From positions 20,401 to 84,400 of the forward strand of contig SECL01000012.1 of assembly GCA_004173455.1 (NCBI GenBank): a DNA stretch of 64,000 bases, read 5' to 3'. The notes under the pieces were generated by a model, which was given only the letters and a program-made list of their open reading frames with translations, searched no databases and was not told the DNA's origin. The position numbers and the translations under genes are program-made. Of this stretch, positions 18,936-28,685 are shown in pieces; the stretch's first letter is position 1, and each line of letters begins with the position of its first letter. This DNA is from Moraxellaceae bacterium (GTDB taxonomy: Bacteria; Pseudomonadota; Gammaproteobacteria; Pseudomonadales; Moraxellaceae).

Positions 18936-21900
18936 TTAAAAACGCCAGTTATAAAACATGTCAACAGCGCGATCTAAGGCAGAGCTGGCTTCCACATAGA
19001 GGCGACGATTTAACTGATAACGCAAGGTTAAGCGATTGACAGGTGTAAAGACGCCAACGCCATAGCGTAAGTAGAGGTCTGGCGTGATATACCCGGTCAG
19101 ACTCACCTGCGTGTCATCGCCTACCCCTTCAGCATCTAGTGTTAGAGAGTCCAGCCCAAAAGTTCTACCAATGCGATTGGTGAAACCACGTGTTCCACCC
19201 AGCCCCATACTAATGCCAGCAGCAGCAATGGTATTGTTGACTTCGCTCTTAAACCCTGCCGTGTTATTGACAGTGGGGTTGGCAGAGCTGATTCGACCAG
19301 TAAGCAAGGCATTTAAAGCTTCCTGTTCGGACAGGCCAGCATCATTGTAAACTGCAATATTGGGATTGGTTGCCCGTCCGGTCACCCGAACGCCAATAGT
19401 ACGGTTGCTCACCGCTTTGGTGGCATCAATATCCAGTGTGGGCTGGGTAATAATGCCATTAAAGCGTGCAATCCCACGATTGAGTTGCAAGCGCTGGCCA
19501 AAGGCTTCAATGGTGACATTTTGGCGTACACCAATAGCACCAGTACCTCGCATTGCGGTATCAAGGCCACGTTGGGTTAAACTGAGCTTGCCGCCCAGAG
19601 GAATACTGGTGCCAAAGCCACGAAAATACACATCATCACCTAAGGCCAGATCAATATCCGCATAGATACCCCATGGAAGTGCAGCTTTCATAACGCGCTC
19701 ATCCACTTGGTCGGTACGCACAATCCTTACATCACCTGATTTGGCAATCACATCAGCATTATTTTCCGGCAGTGAAATCACCGCACTTGGAATATCTACA
19801 TTACCGCTCACATTGATCTGGTGTTCAGTCGGTAATATTCTGGCATCAATGGAAGGTGTTACCCGTGCCGTTAGTAACGGCGCTTGCCGGATGAGCAAAC
19901 GTTCGCCCCTTAAGCTCAGGTTGACATATGGCACTCCCTGCCAGTTGGCATCACCGGTTAGTTTGGCCAGCCCATCACCACTATAGAAGCTACCGTCCAA
20001 TGTGGCTTCAGTACCTCGAATACTCGAACTTAAATTAATGCGATTAAGGTTAATGGGCAGGTTATTCATGGCAACCTGACCATCACGCAGGCGGAATTCA
20101 CCATAAAAGTCCGGCGCAGTGAGCGGCCCGGAAACACCGCCTGCCAGTGAAGCCACGCCATTGAGCACCCGCATACCGGGGAAAAATGGCTTTAGAATAT
20201 TTACCTGAACATTTTCCAATACCAGCGCACCGTTGACAGTTTTTGGTGTTGCACTAGGATTAATGGTGGCATCAATAAAGCCTTTACCAATCCCCGGTGT
20301 TTTGGCATCAAAGCGCAATTTGATGCCGTCTGGCTGTGTGACTGCAATCAGGCTTAAGCGCTGGTAAGGCAATGTTAAGGGATCATCCTGCGGGTCTTCT
20401 GGCGCAAGACCAATTTCACCATCATCGGTATAGATTTGTGCATTTAAGGTCGGTGCATTATTACCAAGCCATGTCACTTTGGCATGACCAAACATTTTGC
20501 CATTCCATGCCACCCCTTGCGGCATAAAGGCTTGAAAGCTGCCAATATCCAGATTTTGTAGTTGAATGGCGACCAGTCCTTTGGTGCTACTGGCTTGCAG
20601 TGGCTCTGTCAGGCACAATTTACTGCCTGCACCAGCCCAGCAATGCTGATCCAGATAGACCGCACCGCCTTGAGCACGATAAATCAGCGCAGCCGGTTTG
20701 TCCTGATTCAGGGTTAATCGACGCGTTGATAATAGACCTTTTTGCACTTGTCCCAGCCAGTCATTATTGGCATTTAAGCCACCAGCCAGCTGGACGCTAA
20801 AGCGTGTGGCGGGGTTAACGCCATTACCACTCAGCTGCAATACATGCGCAGCTTTGGTGCCGACCAGCAAAATGCGCCCTTGCTTTAAGGTCTGGGCACC
20901 GCGCTTGAGGTTTTGGATATCCAGTTGCAGCTGTCCCGGCTGACGACCCAATTGTGGAATACGGCCAATTAGACTGGCCTGCTGAATAGTGATCTGGTTT
21001 TTAAAGGAGAAACGGTCTACTTTTAGATTAACCAATGCATCAGGTTGACGTTCATCGCCAGTGAGGGTAATCCGACCAACAATCCGGCCAGTAATCCCAG
21101 AATAAAGCTGATTGAGTGCGGGGGCATTGACATCCACGGCCAGACGGTTGGAATTGCCATTGGCAAATATCTGGTTGCCCGCAAAGGACAGGATCAGGTT
21201 TTGCGCTTCAAAGCGACTGGGTAGCAGGCCATTTTTCTGATCAGAATTAAGACTAACAAACAATGAACCACGTCCAATCACCGGCTGGTTTTTAATGACA
21301 CCATCCAGATTTAGGTTGGTGAGCTGGATATCCTTACGATTGGCCTGCCAGTGTCCTGTCGTATTGAAGTTACCACTCACCCAGCCTGCATAATCACTGG
21401 CAAAAAAGCCCGGATTAAAACGGTCAACGGCACCCTGTAACCGCCACGCTGGACCTTGTGACAAATCCAATTGCCCTGTCAGATTGATTTTGCCAGCAGC
21501 ACCGTCATGACGAAATTCATCAATATTAATCAGCTTGGGCGTGCCGGATACTTTCACAATCAGGTCACCATTAGGTACATCAGGTGTTTTTAAGTCGCCA
21601 TTAAACTGCACCGCAAAACTTTTAAGACCACTTTGTTTTGGCATTTTTTTCTGTTGGTCAGTGTCATACATGACCAATGCCGCAGTAGCATCGCCCGTTA
21701 GCTCAACGGTACGTCCTGCCTGTCCGCCAGATGCTGGAATATAACCGGATAATTGGGTATTTTTAAGCGTGATCACTTGGCGATTGTTGCTGCCATGACC
21801 GCTGGCATTAATGGTGCCATTTAATCGCTTAAAAGGAACAGCAGCGACGAGCTGACTGGGATCAAAGTTCTGGGTGGTGGCTTTTGCCTGCCATTGTAGT

Positions 21901-23591
21901 CCTTGCTTGCCCTGTGGCAATTTGACATTGGCATTGCCTTGCAGGCTACCCGCAGCACCTTGGTATCTGATATCTGGAATATCCAGTAGGTTATTTTTTT
22001 TGTTAATCAGCGCATGATACTGGCCAGCAGGCAATAGGCCTTCTTTGCTTTCTCCCACACTCACATTAACATTCGCATTCAGGCGATTTTGCGGCAGGTT
22101 TAGCACAGCGCGGCCAGTAGGGCTATTCAAATAGCCGACCGTTGCCATTTTACGGTTGATATTTTGCCAGCGCGCATCAATCCACAGCGGTTCAGCACTA
22201 TTGCCTAGCGAGCCTTCACGTGCAATCCCTGCCAGCCATGTTTCACCGCTGTTCAGTCTTACGGCAGCATATAAATGCGCAATCTCCGATAGCTCACCGG
22301 CAGAATATAGCTTGCCATTAATGACAGGAGGCAAATAACCTCGAATGGCTTCAGGTACGGTCGCATCCTGTGAATTTAAGCCATTGGCACGGCCGGTAAT
22401 ATTCCAATGCACCTGATTTTGCCAGCTCACTGTACCTTGGGTTTGTAAGGTGCCATCCATAAGGCGGCCGTTAAGCGCGCGAATGTCCAGACTTTTAAAA
22501 TTGGTTGCCAGCTGCGCCTGATAATCACCAGCCGGAATGGATTTTCCAGATAAATCCGTTTGTAGGTCTGCACTTAGACCAGCCGTTGTTCCTTTGATAA
22601 TTGCGCCACCAGATTTTGAAAATAACGCCTGTGCTGGTGCAAGTGGCCATTTAAAATTGCGCCAGTCCAATTGCCCGTTATAAGGCACGTTCTTACGCAC
22701 CGGATGTAGCAAAATTCGGCCTTTCATAAAGCCCGGTTTATTGGTAGGGATGGCCACACCCACACGCAGCGTGTCAACATCGCCACGGCCAGCAATAAAC
22801 ATGCGTTGCACGTTCAGGTTTTTTAGCGCAGGGATAATCAGCTGCCCATCGACATGCAATGGATATTTATCATGAAATTCGATTTTGCCAGTAATTTGCT
22901 GAGCCATCAGATACGGCAGCTTAATACTGGAGTTGGTCATTTCCAGCTTGGTTCCTGACCAGACTGCATCATGCAAGACCACATCGTCAAAACGGAAGTT
23001 ACTGGTTGGCGTGCTTTGTATGGACAAGCCATGCACAAAACCTTGATCAAAGCGCAAGGTCACAGGTAATTTAAGTTGCTTAAAGTCAAATGGCTTATCA
23101 GAAGGTGGGGTTTTTTTAATAATTTTTAGTTCATCAATGGATGCATAGCGAAAATGCAGCTCACGGCTGATGAGCGCGCGCCAGCCAATTTTTACAATGG
23201 CTTGTTCTGCCAGTATGTCCACTGATTTGGTGGTCACCTTCACATTGGTCAGGATGACGCCCTTTTGCAGATTACCACTTTTAAAGGTATAGGTGACTAG
23301 TGATTGCCGACTGGTGAGCAGCGCCAGTAACTTTTTACTGCCTTCTTCAGTGCTGGTCATATAGGCCACGATGGCAACCAGTCCCAGCAGAGCAGCAACA
23401 ATAATCAGTAAAATCAACCTAAAACGGCGATGCTTTTTGGGCAGCTTTTGTGGTGATTGACTTTGTGGTGGTTGATCGGGTGACTGGTGCGGCGGCTGAC
23501 CATCAGCATTATTTTGCCCAGAATCTTGCAGTGCAGAATGATCCCCTGCTACAGCAGGAGTTTTATCATCATCAACAGGTTTGTTACTCAT
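18936..23591 (-). CDS. tamB: Translocation and assembly module protein TamB
   Basis: A very large (1551-residue) AsmA-like inner-membrane-anchored protein that spans the periplasm as a beta-groove and works with TamA in outer-membrane protein and phospholipid transport. Visible parts are a Pro/Gln-rich cytoplasmic start (about 1-53), one membrane span near 58-77 (LILLIIVAALLGLVAIVAYM), repeated beta-strand-rich stretches, and the C-terminal DUF490/TamB domain ending in YNWRF with an aromatic last residue. It starts 18 bp after the tamA stop, forming a tamA-tamB operon, and ends at a clear terminator. Confidence 0.95.
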   Translation of the reverse strand: MSNKPVDDDKTPAVAGDHSALQDSGQNNADGQPPHQSPDQPPQSQSPQKLPKKHRRFRLILLIIVAALLGLVAIVAYMTSTEEGSKKLLALLTSRQSLVTYTFKSGNLQKGVILTNVKVTTKSVDILAEQAIVKIGWRALISRELHFRYASIDELKIIKKTPPSDKPFDFKQLKLPVTLRFDQGFVHGLSIQSTPTSNFRFDDVVLHDAVWSGTKLEMTNSSIKLPYLMAQQITGKIEFHDKYPLHVDGQLIIPALKNLNVQRMFIAGRGDVDTLRVGVAIPTNKPGFMKGRILLHPVRKNVPYNGQLDWRNFKWPLAPAQALFSKSGGAIIKGTTAGLSADLQTDLSGKSIPAGDYQAQLATNFKSLDIRALNGRLMDGTLQTQGTVSWQNQVHWNITGRANGLNSQDATVPEAIRGYLPPVINGKLYSAGELSEIAHLYAAVRLNSGETWLAGIAREGSLGNSAEPLWIDARWQNINRKMATVGYLNSPTGRAVLNLPQNRLNANVNVSVGESKEGLLPAGQYHALINKKNNLLDIPDIRYQGAAGSLQGNANVKLPQGKQGLQWQAKATTQNFDPSQLVAAVPFKRLNGTINASGHGSNNRQVITLKNTQLSGYIPASGGQAGRTVELTGDATAALVMYDTDQQKKMPKQSGLKSFAVQFNGDLKTPDVPNGDLIVKVSGTPKLINIDEFRHDGAAGKINLTGQLDLSQGPAWRLQGAVDRFNPGFFASDYAGWVSGNFNTTGHWQANRKDIQLTNLNLDGVIKNQPVIGRGSLFVSLNSDQKNGLLPSRFEAQNLILSFAGNQIFANGNSNRLAVDVNAPALNQLYSGITGRIVGRITLTGDERQPDALVNLKVDRFSFKNQITIQQASLIGRIPQLGRQPGQLQLDIQNLKRGAQTLKQGRILLVGTKAAHVLQLSGNGVNPATRFSVQLAGGLNANNDWLGQVQKGLLSTRRLTLNQDKPAALIYRAQGGAVYLDQHCWAGAGSKLCLTEPLQASSTKGLVAIQLQNLDIGSFQAFMPQGVAWNGKMFGHAKVTWLGNNAPTLNAQIYTDDGEIGLAPEDPQDDPLTLPYQRLSLIAVTQPDGIKLRFDAKTPGIGKGFIDATINPSATPKTVNGALVLENVQVNILKPFFPGMRVLNGVASLAGGVSGPLTAPDFYGEFRLRDGQVAMNNLPINLNRINLSSSIRGTEATLDGSFYSGDGLAKLTGDANWQGVPYVNLSLRGERLLIRQAPLLTARVTPSIDARILPTEHQINVSGNVDIPSAVISLPENNADVIAKSGDVRIVRTDQVDERVMKAALPWGIYADIDLALGDDVYFRGFGTSIPLGGKLSLTQRGLDTAMRGTGAIGVRQNVTIEAFGQRLQLNRGIARFNGIITQPTLDIDATKAVSNRTIGVRVTGRATNPNIAVYNDAGLSEQEALNALLTGRISSANPTVNNTAGFKSEVNNTIAAAGISMGLGGTRGFTNRIGRTFGLDSLTLDAEGVGDDTQVSLTGYITPDLYLRYGVGVFTPVNRLTLRYQLNRRLYVEASSALDRAVDMFYNWRF

Positions 23592-23609
23592 TCGTTTAAA
23601 ATTCCAAGC

Positions 23610-26351
23610 TTACAACTGTGGGCCAATAAAGAAATGCAGACGAATGGGAATATTCTTTTCAGACACTCCTGCACCCACATCTACCCGAATAGGCCCTACT
23701 GGTGAAGACCAGCGCACCCCGATTCCCGCACCCACTTTGACAGGGTCATTAAAGTTTTTATCAAACGCATTCCCAGCATCAACAAATACTGCACCGCGCC
23801 ATTTTGGAATAAACTGGTAATTATATTCCAGTGAACCCACGGCAAGATTTTGGCCTCCAATCAGATAACCATTTTTCTCTGTCGACAAACTCTTGTAATC
23901 ATAGCCGCGAATGCTCTGATCACCGCCTGCAAAGAAACGCAGGTTGTAGGGCACATCTTCAAAATTCTGCGTGATAATCGTTGACGCATCAACACGACCC
24001 ACAAACTGGTGATCATCATTGTTGCCAAAAGAATAAATAAAGTGCCAGCCACCACGTAATATGGCCATATCAGTATCGGTGAGTAAGCTGCTGCTGCCCA
24101 CTTCGAGCTGATAAAACTGACGTAATGCGCGGGTTGGGTCTAAGCGGCCGACGGTGTAGGTTTTACTCAAGCCATAACCAAACAGCAAGGCTTCCTGCTC
24201 AAACCGCGAACTTTGCAAATTAAATGGTGGCGGTAATTCGGCCTGATTGATGTTGTTATTGTTGCGCTCAAGCTGATCCATGCGATAACGTGCCGAAATC
24301 GTATGCTGCCACTCGCCCTGCTTGGGTTTGATTGCACGTTCAACGCCGATGGTTGCGGTGTTGATCACTAGCCCGAGATCACGTCCGGCATCCTTACGCT
24401 CTTCCTTTTCATAACCACCAAAAATACTTAAGGTATCTTCCAGTGGATGCTTGTACGGCAAGTTATAGCGTACATCAAGCGCTTGACGGATTTTAGACAA
24501 CTCAAGGTTGGATTCAACATTATGACCGCGTGAGTTAATTAAGGCTTTGCGATATTGGCTTCTTAAGCGAAATTCGGTATCTGTACCATAACCCACCCCA
24601 ACCTCGGCACTGTTGGGCTTGTCGGCATTGACAGTCACCACAACAGGAATAATTTTGGTTTCCCTGATTTCATTTTGTGCCTGCTTGCGGGCTTGTTCTT
24701 TTTGCTCTGCTTCAGAGAGTTTTTGCTGTGCCTCTACACTACGTTCAAGCGGCGTGTCACCTTCAGCCACACCAGCAAATTGCGATTCATCCACAGTAGG
24801 TGCATTGGTGGCTTCTGGTGAGTTTTGCGCATCTTCACTTTCATTATTAATGGCCAGTGCCTGACGCTGCATGGTGGTGAGTTGGTTGACATCGGCATCG
24901 GCTGGCAATTCTACCGGTTTTATAATTGGGTCTGGTGTGATGACATCAACCTGAACAGTATTAAAATAACGGGTATCAGACAGGTTACGGGACAAGGCAT
25001 TGACTTTCCACGAGCCGTAGTCATCATTTTCATCAAAAGGCACCAATTGCCGCAGTATATCGTCATCCAGTGGAATCGGCTCATCCGGGTTGGCATTTTT
25101 AAACTCAACGGCGCCCAGTTTGTAACGCACGCCGCTGTCATAATCCAGATTAATGTCAGCTTTATTTTCCGGCAGGGTGACTTTGACATCATGCATTACC
25201 CAGAAGCCATCAAAATAACCTTTTTCAGTGCCGGCAGTAGAAATCCGCGTCTTGGTTTTTTCATACAACTCATCATTCATCTGATCGCCGACTTGCAGGT
25301 CAGGCTTTTCCTTGATTTCCTGAAAAGTCCGATCATCCGTGGCCTCGCCCTCAAGGCGGATATCCTGACTTTGCACAATCACTGGTTCATTAGGAGTAAC
25401 GAGTACCCTAACGGTGTCTGAATCAACCTGTTCAAACCGAAATTCAGCCTGATAATATCCTACAGCTTCCGAGGCTTCACGCGCCATGCTGCGCAATTGT
25501 GGTAACGATGCCCTAAAATCACTAAAAGCCTCAACGGTGTACTGTTGTAAGCGGGCTTCAATATTATTTTCCAGAATCTTGGGCGCACCCTCTACCCGCA
25601 CACTGATGGTTGGCAGTGCATCTGCCAGCTCGCCTTTGGGTGGCCAGAACCGATACCAGACGCGTTTAAAAATATTTGGTTTTTTTTGCTCACGTGCTTC
25701 TTTTTCGCCTTTGTCAGGATTTTCCAAAGCATCCGCGTTTTCAGTAATGACCTGATCAGGTTTTTTACCCTGTGTTAAATCGGCGTTATCCGCAGAAATC
25801 TGGGTGGCTTCGCGGGCTTGTTCCAGCTCAGATTCAGCACTGGCCATTTCATTGATGGGATCAACATCCTGAACAGGCGGCGCAGGCGTATCATCGCCAC
25901 CCAGACCACTATTAATACTCGATACAATGAGTTCATTATTGGTGCTTTGAATCACATCCGCAGCAACATTGGCATTGGTAGTAGGCGCTGTGACCCGACT
26001 AGCATCATTGGCAGCTGCTTGCTTGGCCTGTTGGGCTTCCTGCATCAGACCTGTAATATCCACCGGCGCCAGCGTCACGTTGTCGCTAAGTGGCTGGTCA
26101 TCAGATGGCTGGTCATTAGGCAACTGGTTATTATTGCCCGCCAATGGGCTTGTCATAGCAGGCAGCGTATCCACCCCAAGAGTAGCAGGCACTGTCTCAG
26201 CACCAGCCCATACTGATGATCCCAGCAATACCATGCCTGCACTTACTTGCCAGCAAGTGCGACTTGCATTTGGCCTGTATCCTGTCGAATAAAATGCCAG
26301 ACGCAGGGCTTTGACTAACGTCTTTAATTGGGTATTGGGGGATTGACGCAT
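23610..26351 (-). CDS. tamA: Translocation and assembly module protein TamA (Omp85 family)
   Basis: Outer-membrane BamA-family barrel with N-terminal POTRA domains. The C-terminal barrel shows GGDQSIRGYDYKSLS, the GAGIGVRWSSPVGPIRVDVG stretch and a terminal FIGPQL. At about 913 residues it is far longer than E. coli TamA (577). The excess is a ~190-residue acidic, Ala/Asn/Gln-rich linker between the signal peptide and the first POTRA, and a Glu/Gln/Ala-rich insert of roughly 80 residues in the last POTRA. The ATG at 26351 has GAGAG upstream; an ATG five codons earlier lacks one. Operon with tamB. Confidence 0.93.
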   Translation of the reverse strand: MRQSPNTQLKTLVKALRLAFYSTGYRPNASRTCWQVSAGMVLLGSSVWAGAETVPATLGVDTLPAMTSPLAGNNNQLPNDQPSDDQPLSDNVTLAPVDITGLMQEAQQAKQAAANDASRVTAPTTNANVAADVIQSTNNELIVSSINSGLGGDDTPAPPVQDVDPINEMASAESELEQAREATQISADNADLTQGKKPDQVITENADALENPDKGEKEAREQKKPNIFKRVWYRFWPPKGELADALPTISVRVEGAPKILENNIEARLQQYTVEAFSDFRASLPQLRSMAREASEAVGYYQAEFRFEQVDSDTVRVLVTPNEPVIVQSQDIRLEGEATDDRTFQEIKEKPDLQVGDQMNDELYEKTKTRISTAGTEKGYFDGFWVMHDVKVTLPENKADINLDYDSGVRYKLGAVEFKNANPDEPIPLDDDILRQLVPFDENDDYGSWKVNALSRNLSDTRYFNTVQVDVITPDPIIKPVELPADADVNQLTTMQRQALAINNESEDAQNSPEATNAPTVDESQFAGVAEGDTPLERSVEAQQKLSEAEQKEQARKQAQNEIRETKIIPVVVTVNADKPNSAEVGVGYGTDTEFRLRSQYRKALINSRGHNVESNLELSKIRQALDVRYNLPYKHPLEDTLSIFGGYEKEERKDAGRDLGLVINTATIGVERAIKPKQGEWQHTISARYRMDQLERNNNNINQAELPPPFNLQSSRFEQEALLFGYGLSKTYTVGRLDPTRALRQFYQLEVGSSSLLTDTDMAILRGGWHFIYSFGNNDDHQFVGRVDASTIITQNFEDVPYNLRFFAGGDQSIRGYDYKSLSTEKNGYLIGGQNLAVGSLEYNYQFIPKWRGAVFVDAGNAFDKNFNDPVKVGAGIGVRWSSPVGPIRVDVGAGVSEKNIPIRLHFFIGPQL

Positions 26352-26541
26352 GCCACTCTCAAACATAAAAAAAATGGTTTAGTTACAAATTAATAGCTTC
26401 AATAATAAACAGACACAAACCAACTTGCCACTCATCCAGCTTAAAGATATGTTGTGAACATGCAAACTCAACAGTAGCATTTTAAGTCACATCAATGATG
26501 AATAGCACTGAAACAATAATCACTGGAGAATAATCCATTTT

Positions 26542-27867
26542 ATGGCCAGTCAATTTGGGTTAATGAATACCCGTCGCTTCCTGCCAATGTTTTTGACCCA
26601 GTTTTTTGGGGCGCTAAATGATAATGTATTTAAACAAAGCCTGCTGCTGGTTTTTACCTACCAGATCGTGAGCAGTAGCATTATCCACGTCAGTACCCTG
26701 AACAATCTGGCGGCTCTTTTATTTATACTACCTTACTTTTTGTTTTCGGCCACCGCAGGCCAACTGGCAGACCGTTTTGAAAAGGCCAGATTAACCCGCT
26801 GGCTCAAGCTCGCTGAAATCATCATTATGCTGCTGGCCACTGTCGGCTTCTTAACCCATCAGTTATGGTTGCTTATGCTGGCGCTGTTTTTGATGGGAAC
26901 GCACTCTACGTTTTTTGGCCCGATCAAATACGCGATCTTGCCACAGATTTTAAAGCCCAATGAACTCATGAGCGGTAATGCGCTGTTTCAGACAGGAACC
27001 TCACTGGCGATTTTGCTGGGTATGATTATTGGTGGCGTGGTGATGGCCAACGCCAATGGCAACCTGATTTGGGTGAGCCTAACGGTACTGGCGATTGCCG
27101 TGGCAGGTTTTATTTCTGCACGCTTTATTCTAGCGCAGCCGCTCAATGCCCCAGACCTCAAGGTGAACTGGAACTTTCTGGCTACTAGTGTTGAAACCCT
27201 TAAATATAGCTGGCATGTGCCACCGGTGTTTTATGCCATTATTGGTATTTCGTGGTTTTGGTTCTACGGAGCCACTTACCTCACCCAGATTCCACAATTG
27301 ACCCAGCAGAACCTGCATGGCGGTGAAACGGTGGTGTCATTATTGCTTACACTGTTTTCCATTGGGGTAGGTATTGGTTCGCTATTATGCAGGCGGCTGT
27401 CCGGTGCCAATGTGAGCTTAAAGCTGGTGCCTATTGGTGCTGCTGGACTTACGCTATTTGCGGCTGATCTGTTTTTTGCTTTAGGTGGGCTGCCTGTGGT
27501 TAAGGGTGAACTGCTGGGAATTGCCTCACTGTTTTCGGCATTTCCCTATTGGCGCATTATGTTTGATATTGTAATGCTGGGCTTAAGTGGCGGTTTTTAT
27601 ATTGTGCCTTTATACGCCTATATGCAGGAGCAATCACCTGAAACCCATCGCGCCCGCATTATTGCAGCCAATAATATTTTAAATGCGCTGTTTATGGTGG
27701 TTTCAGCGGTGATTTCTATTGTGGTTCTTAGCCTGCTGCATTTGTCGCTGGGAGTGCTGTTTTTGTTTACGGCCTTATTAAATGCACTGGTGTGTTATTT
27801 TGTTTTAAATAAATTACGCCGATTGCCCAATGCGTCAAGTGGCTCTACCATAAACCCGTCCACCTAA
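26542..27867 (+). CDS. MFS transporter, LplT-like (lysophospholipid transporter family)
   Basis: A 441-residue 12-helix major facilitator protein. The opening LTQFFGALNDNVFKQSLL and the loop ATAGQLADRFEKARL are hallmarks of the LplT/Aas transporter group, which flips lysophospholipids across the inner membrane for re-acylation. The acyltransferase/acyl-ACP synthetase partner (Aas) is neither fused nor adjacent here. It is followed at 14 bp by coq7, probably co-transcribed, and is divergent from tamA-tamB, so the locus groups envelope lipid functions. Confidence 0.82.
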   Translation: MASQFGLMNTRRFLPMFLTQFFGALNDNVFKQSLLLVFTYQIVSSSIIHVSTLNNLAALLFILPYFLFSATAGQLADRFEKARLTRWLKLAEIIIMLLATVGFLTHQLWLLMLALFLMGTHSTFFGPIKYAILPQILKPNELMSGNALFQTGTSLAILLGMIIGGVVMANANGNLIWVSLTVLAIAVAGFISARFILAQPLNAPDLKVNWNFLATSVETLKYSWHVPPVFYAIIGISWFWFYGATYLTQIPQLTQQNLHGGETVVSLLLTLFSIGVGIGSLLCRRLSGANVSLKLVPIGAAGLTLFAADLFFALGGLPVVKGELLGIASLFSAFPYWRIMFDIVMLGLSGGFYIVPLYAYMQEQSPETHRARIIAANNILNALFMVVSAVISIVVLSLLHLSLGVLFLFTALLNALVCYFVLNKLRRLPNASSGSTINPST

Positions 27868-27881
27868 AGAAGAGAAAGCTC

Positions 27882-28517
27882 ATGCGCCATTATCGTTTTG
27901 CTGACCATCTGATTAATTCTTTTGATCAGGCGCTGCGTAGTCTGGTGCCCGGCTCTACCGTGGCCGAACGTCCGGCACCCGGACAGACAGAAAATAGTAG
28001 TTTGACGGTCAATCAGGCGCGGCATGTGGCTGGCCTCATGCGGGTTAATCATAGTGGCGAAGTATGTGCACAAGCGTTGTATCAGGGACAAGCCTTAACC
28101 GCGCGCCTGCCCCGGGTCAAGCAGGAAATGCAACAGGCGGCACGCGAGGAACAGGATCATCTGGCGTGGTGTGAACAACGTTTACAAGAGCTGGACAGTT
28201 ATCCCAGCGTGCTCAATCCGCTATGGTATGGCATGTCTTACACCATGGGAGCACTGGCGGGTCTGGCAGGCGATGAATATAGTCTAGGTTTTGTGGCAGA
28301 AACTGAAAAACAGGTCAGTGCGCATTTGGCGTCGCATTTAACCCAGTTACCTGAAAGTGATGCCCGGAGCCGTGCGATTTTGCAGCAAATGAATGAAGAT
28401 GAACTGCATCACCGCGAAACTGCGCTGGCAGCTGGTGGCCGCGAGCTACCCAAACCCGTGCAAGGTGCTATGACCCTGATTTCCAAAACCATGACCAAGA
28501 CCAGCTATTTCTTTTAG
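27882..28517 (+). CDS. coq7: 3-demethoxyubiquinol 3-hydroxylase
   Basis: Di-iron monooxygenase for the last hydroxylation of ubiquinone synthesis, the bacterial Coq7 alternative to UbiF. The carboxylate/histidine iron ligands are visible as two repeats: NHSGEVCAQALY with EEQDHLAWC in the first half and EDELHHRETAL in the second. Length 211 matches the family. A purine-rich AAGAAGAGAAAG ribosome binding site precedes the ATG. Confidence 0.95.
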   Translation: MRHYRFADHLINSFDQALRSLVPGSTVAERPAPGQTENSSLTVNQARHVAGLMRVNHSGEVCAQALYQGQALTARLPRVKQEMQQAAREEQDHLAWCEQRLQELDSYPSVLNPLWYGMSYTMGALAGLAGDEYSLGFVAETEKQVSAHLASHLTQLPESDARSRAILQQMNEDELHHRETALAAGGRELPKPVQGAMTLISKTMTKTSYFF

Positions 28518-28555
28518 ATTAAAATACACTCTTTCAAAAGTGTGGTTCGCCATGG

Positions 28556-28595
28556 TTCGACAAGCTCACCAACTATGGTTCCTGAGCTTGCCGAA
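28556..28595. repeat. REP-like palindromic intergenic element
   Basis: Arms ttcgacaagctca (28556-28568) and tgagcttgccgaa (28583-28595) form a 13-bp stem with one G-T position and a 14-nt loop. The TTCGACAAGCTCA/TGAGCTTGxCGAA type of palindrome is a widely dispersed intergenic repeat in many bacterial genomes. Only one copy was noticed here. Confidence 0.6.
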
Positions 28596-28646
28596 GGACA
28601 ACCCACGCCGCCTGCGCTCATTGAGCATTCAAAAAGTCTATTGTTT

Positions 28647-28680
28647 ACCCATAAAATAAGCTTCATTTTATGGGTTTTAT
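28647..28680 (+). terminator. Hairpin between coq7 and the convergent SDR gene
   Basis: Perfect 11-bp stem acccataaaat (28647-28657) / attttatgggt (28665-28675) followed by ttttat. AT-rich, so of moderate strength. Confidence 0.55.
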
Positions 28681-28685
28681 TTGAA

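Noticed and set aside
24825..25421. 198-codon open frame on the plus strand opposite tamA
   Set aside because: It lies wholly inside the well-supported tamA coding region, has no ribosome binding site or family likeness, and mirrors a low-complexity region.
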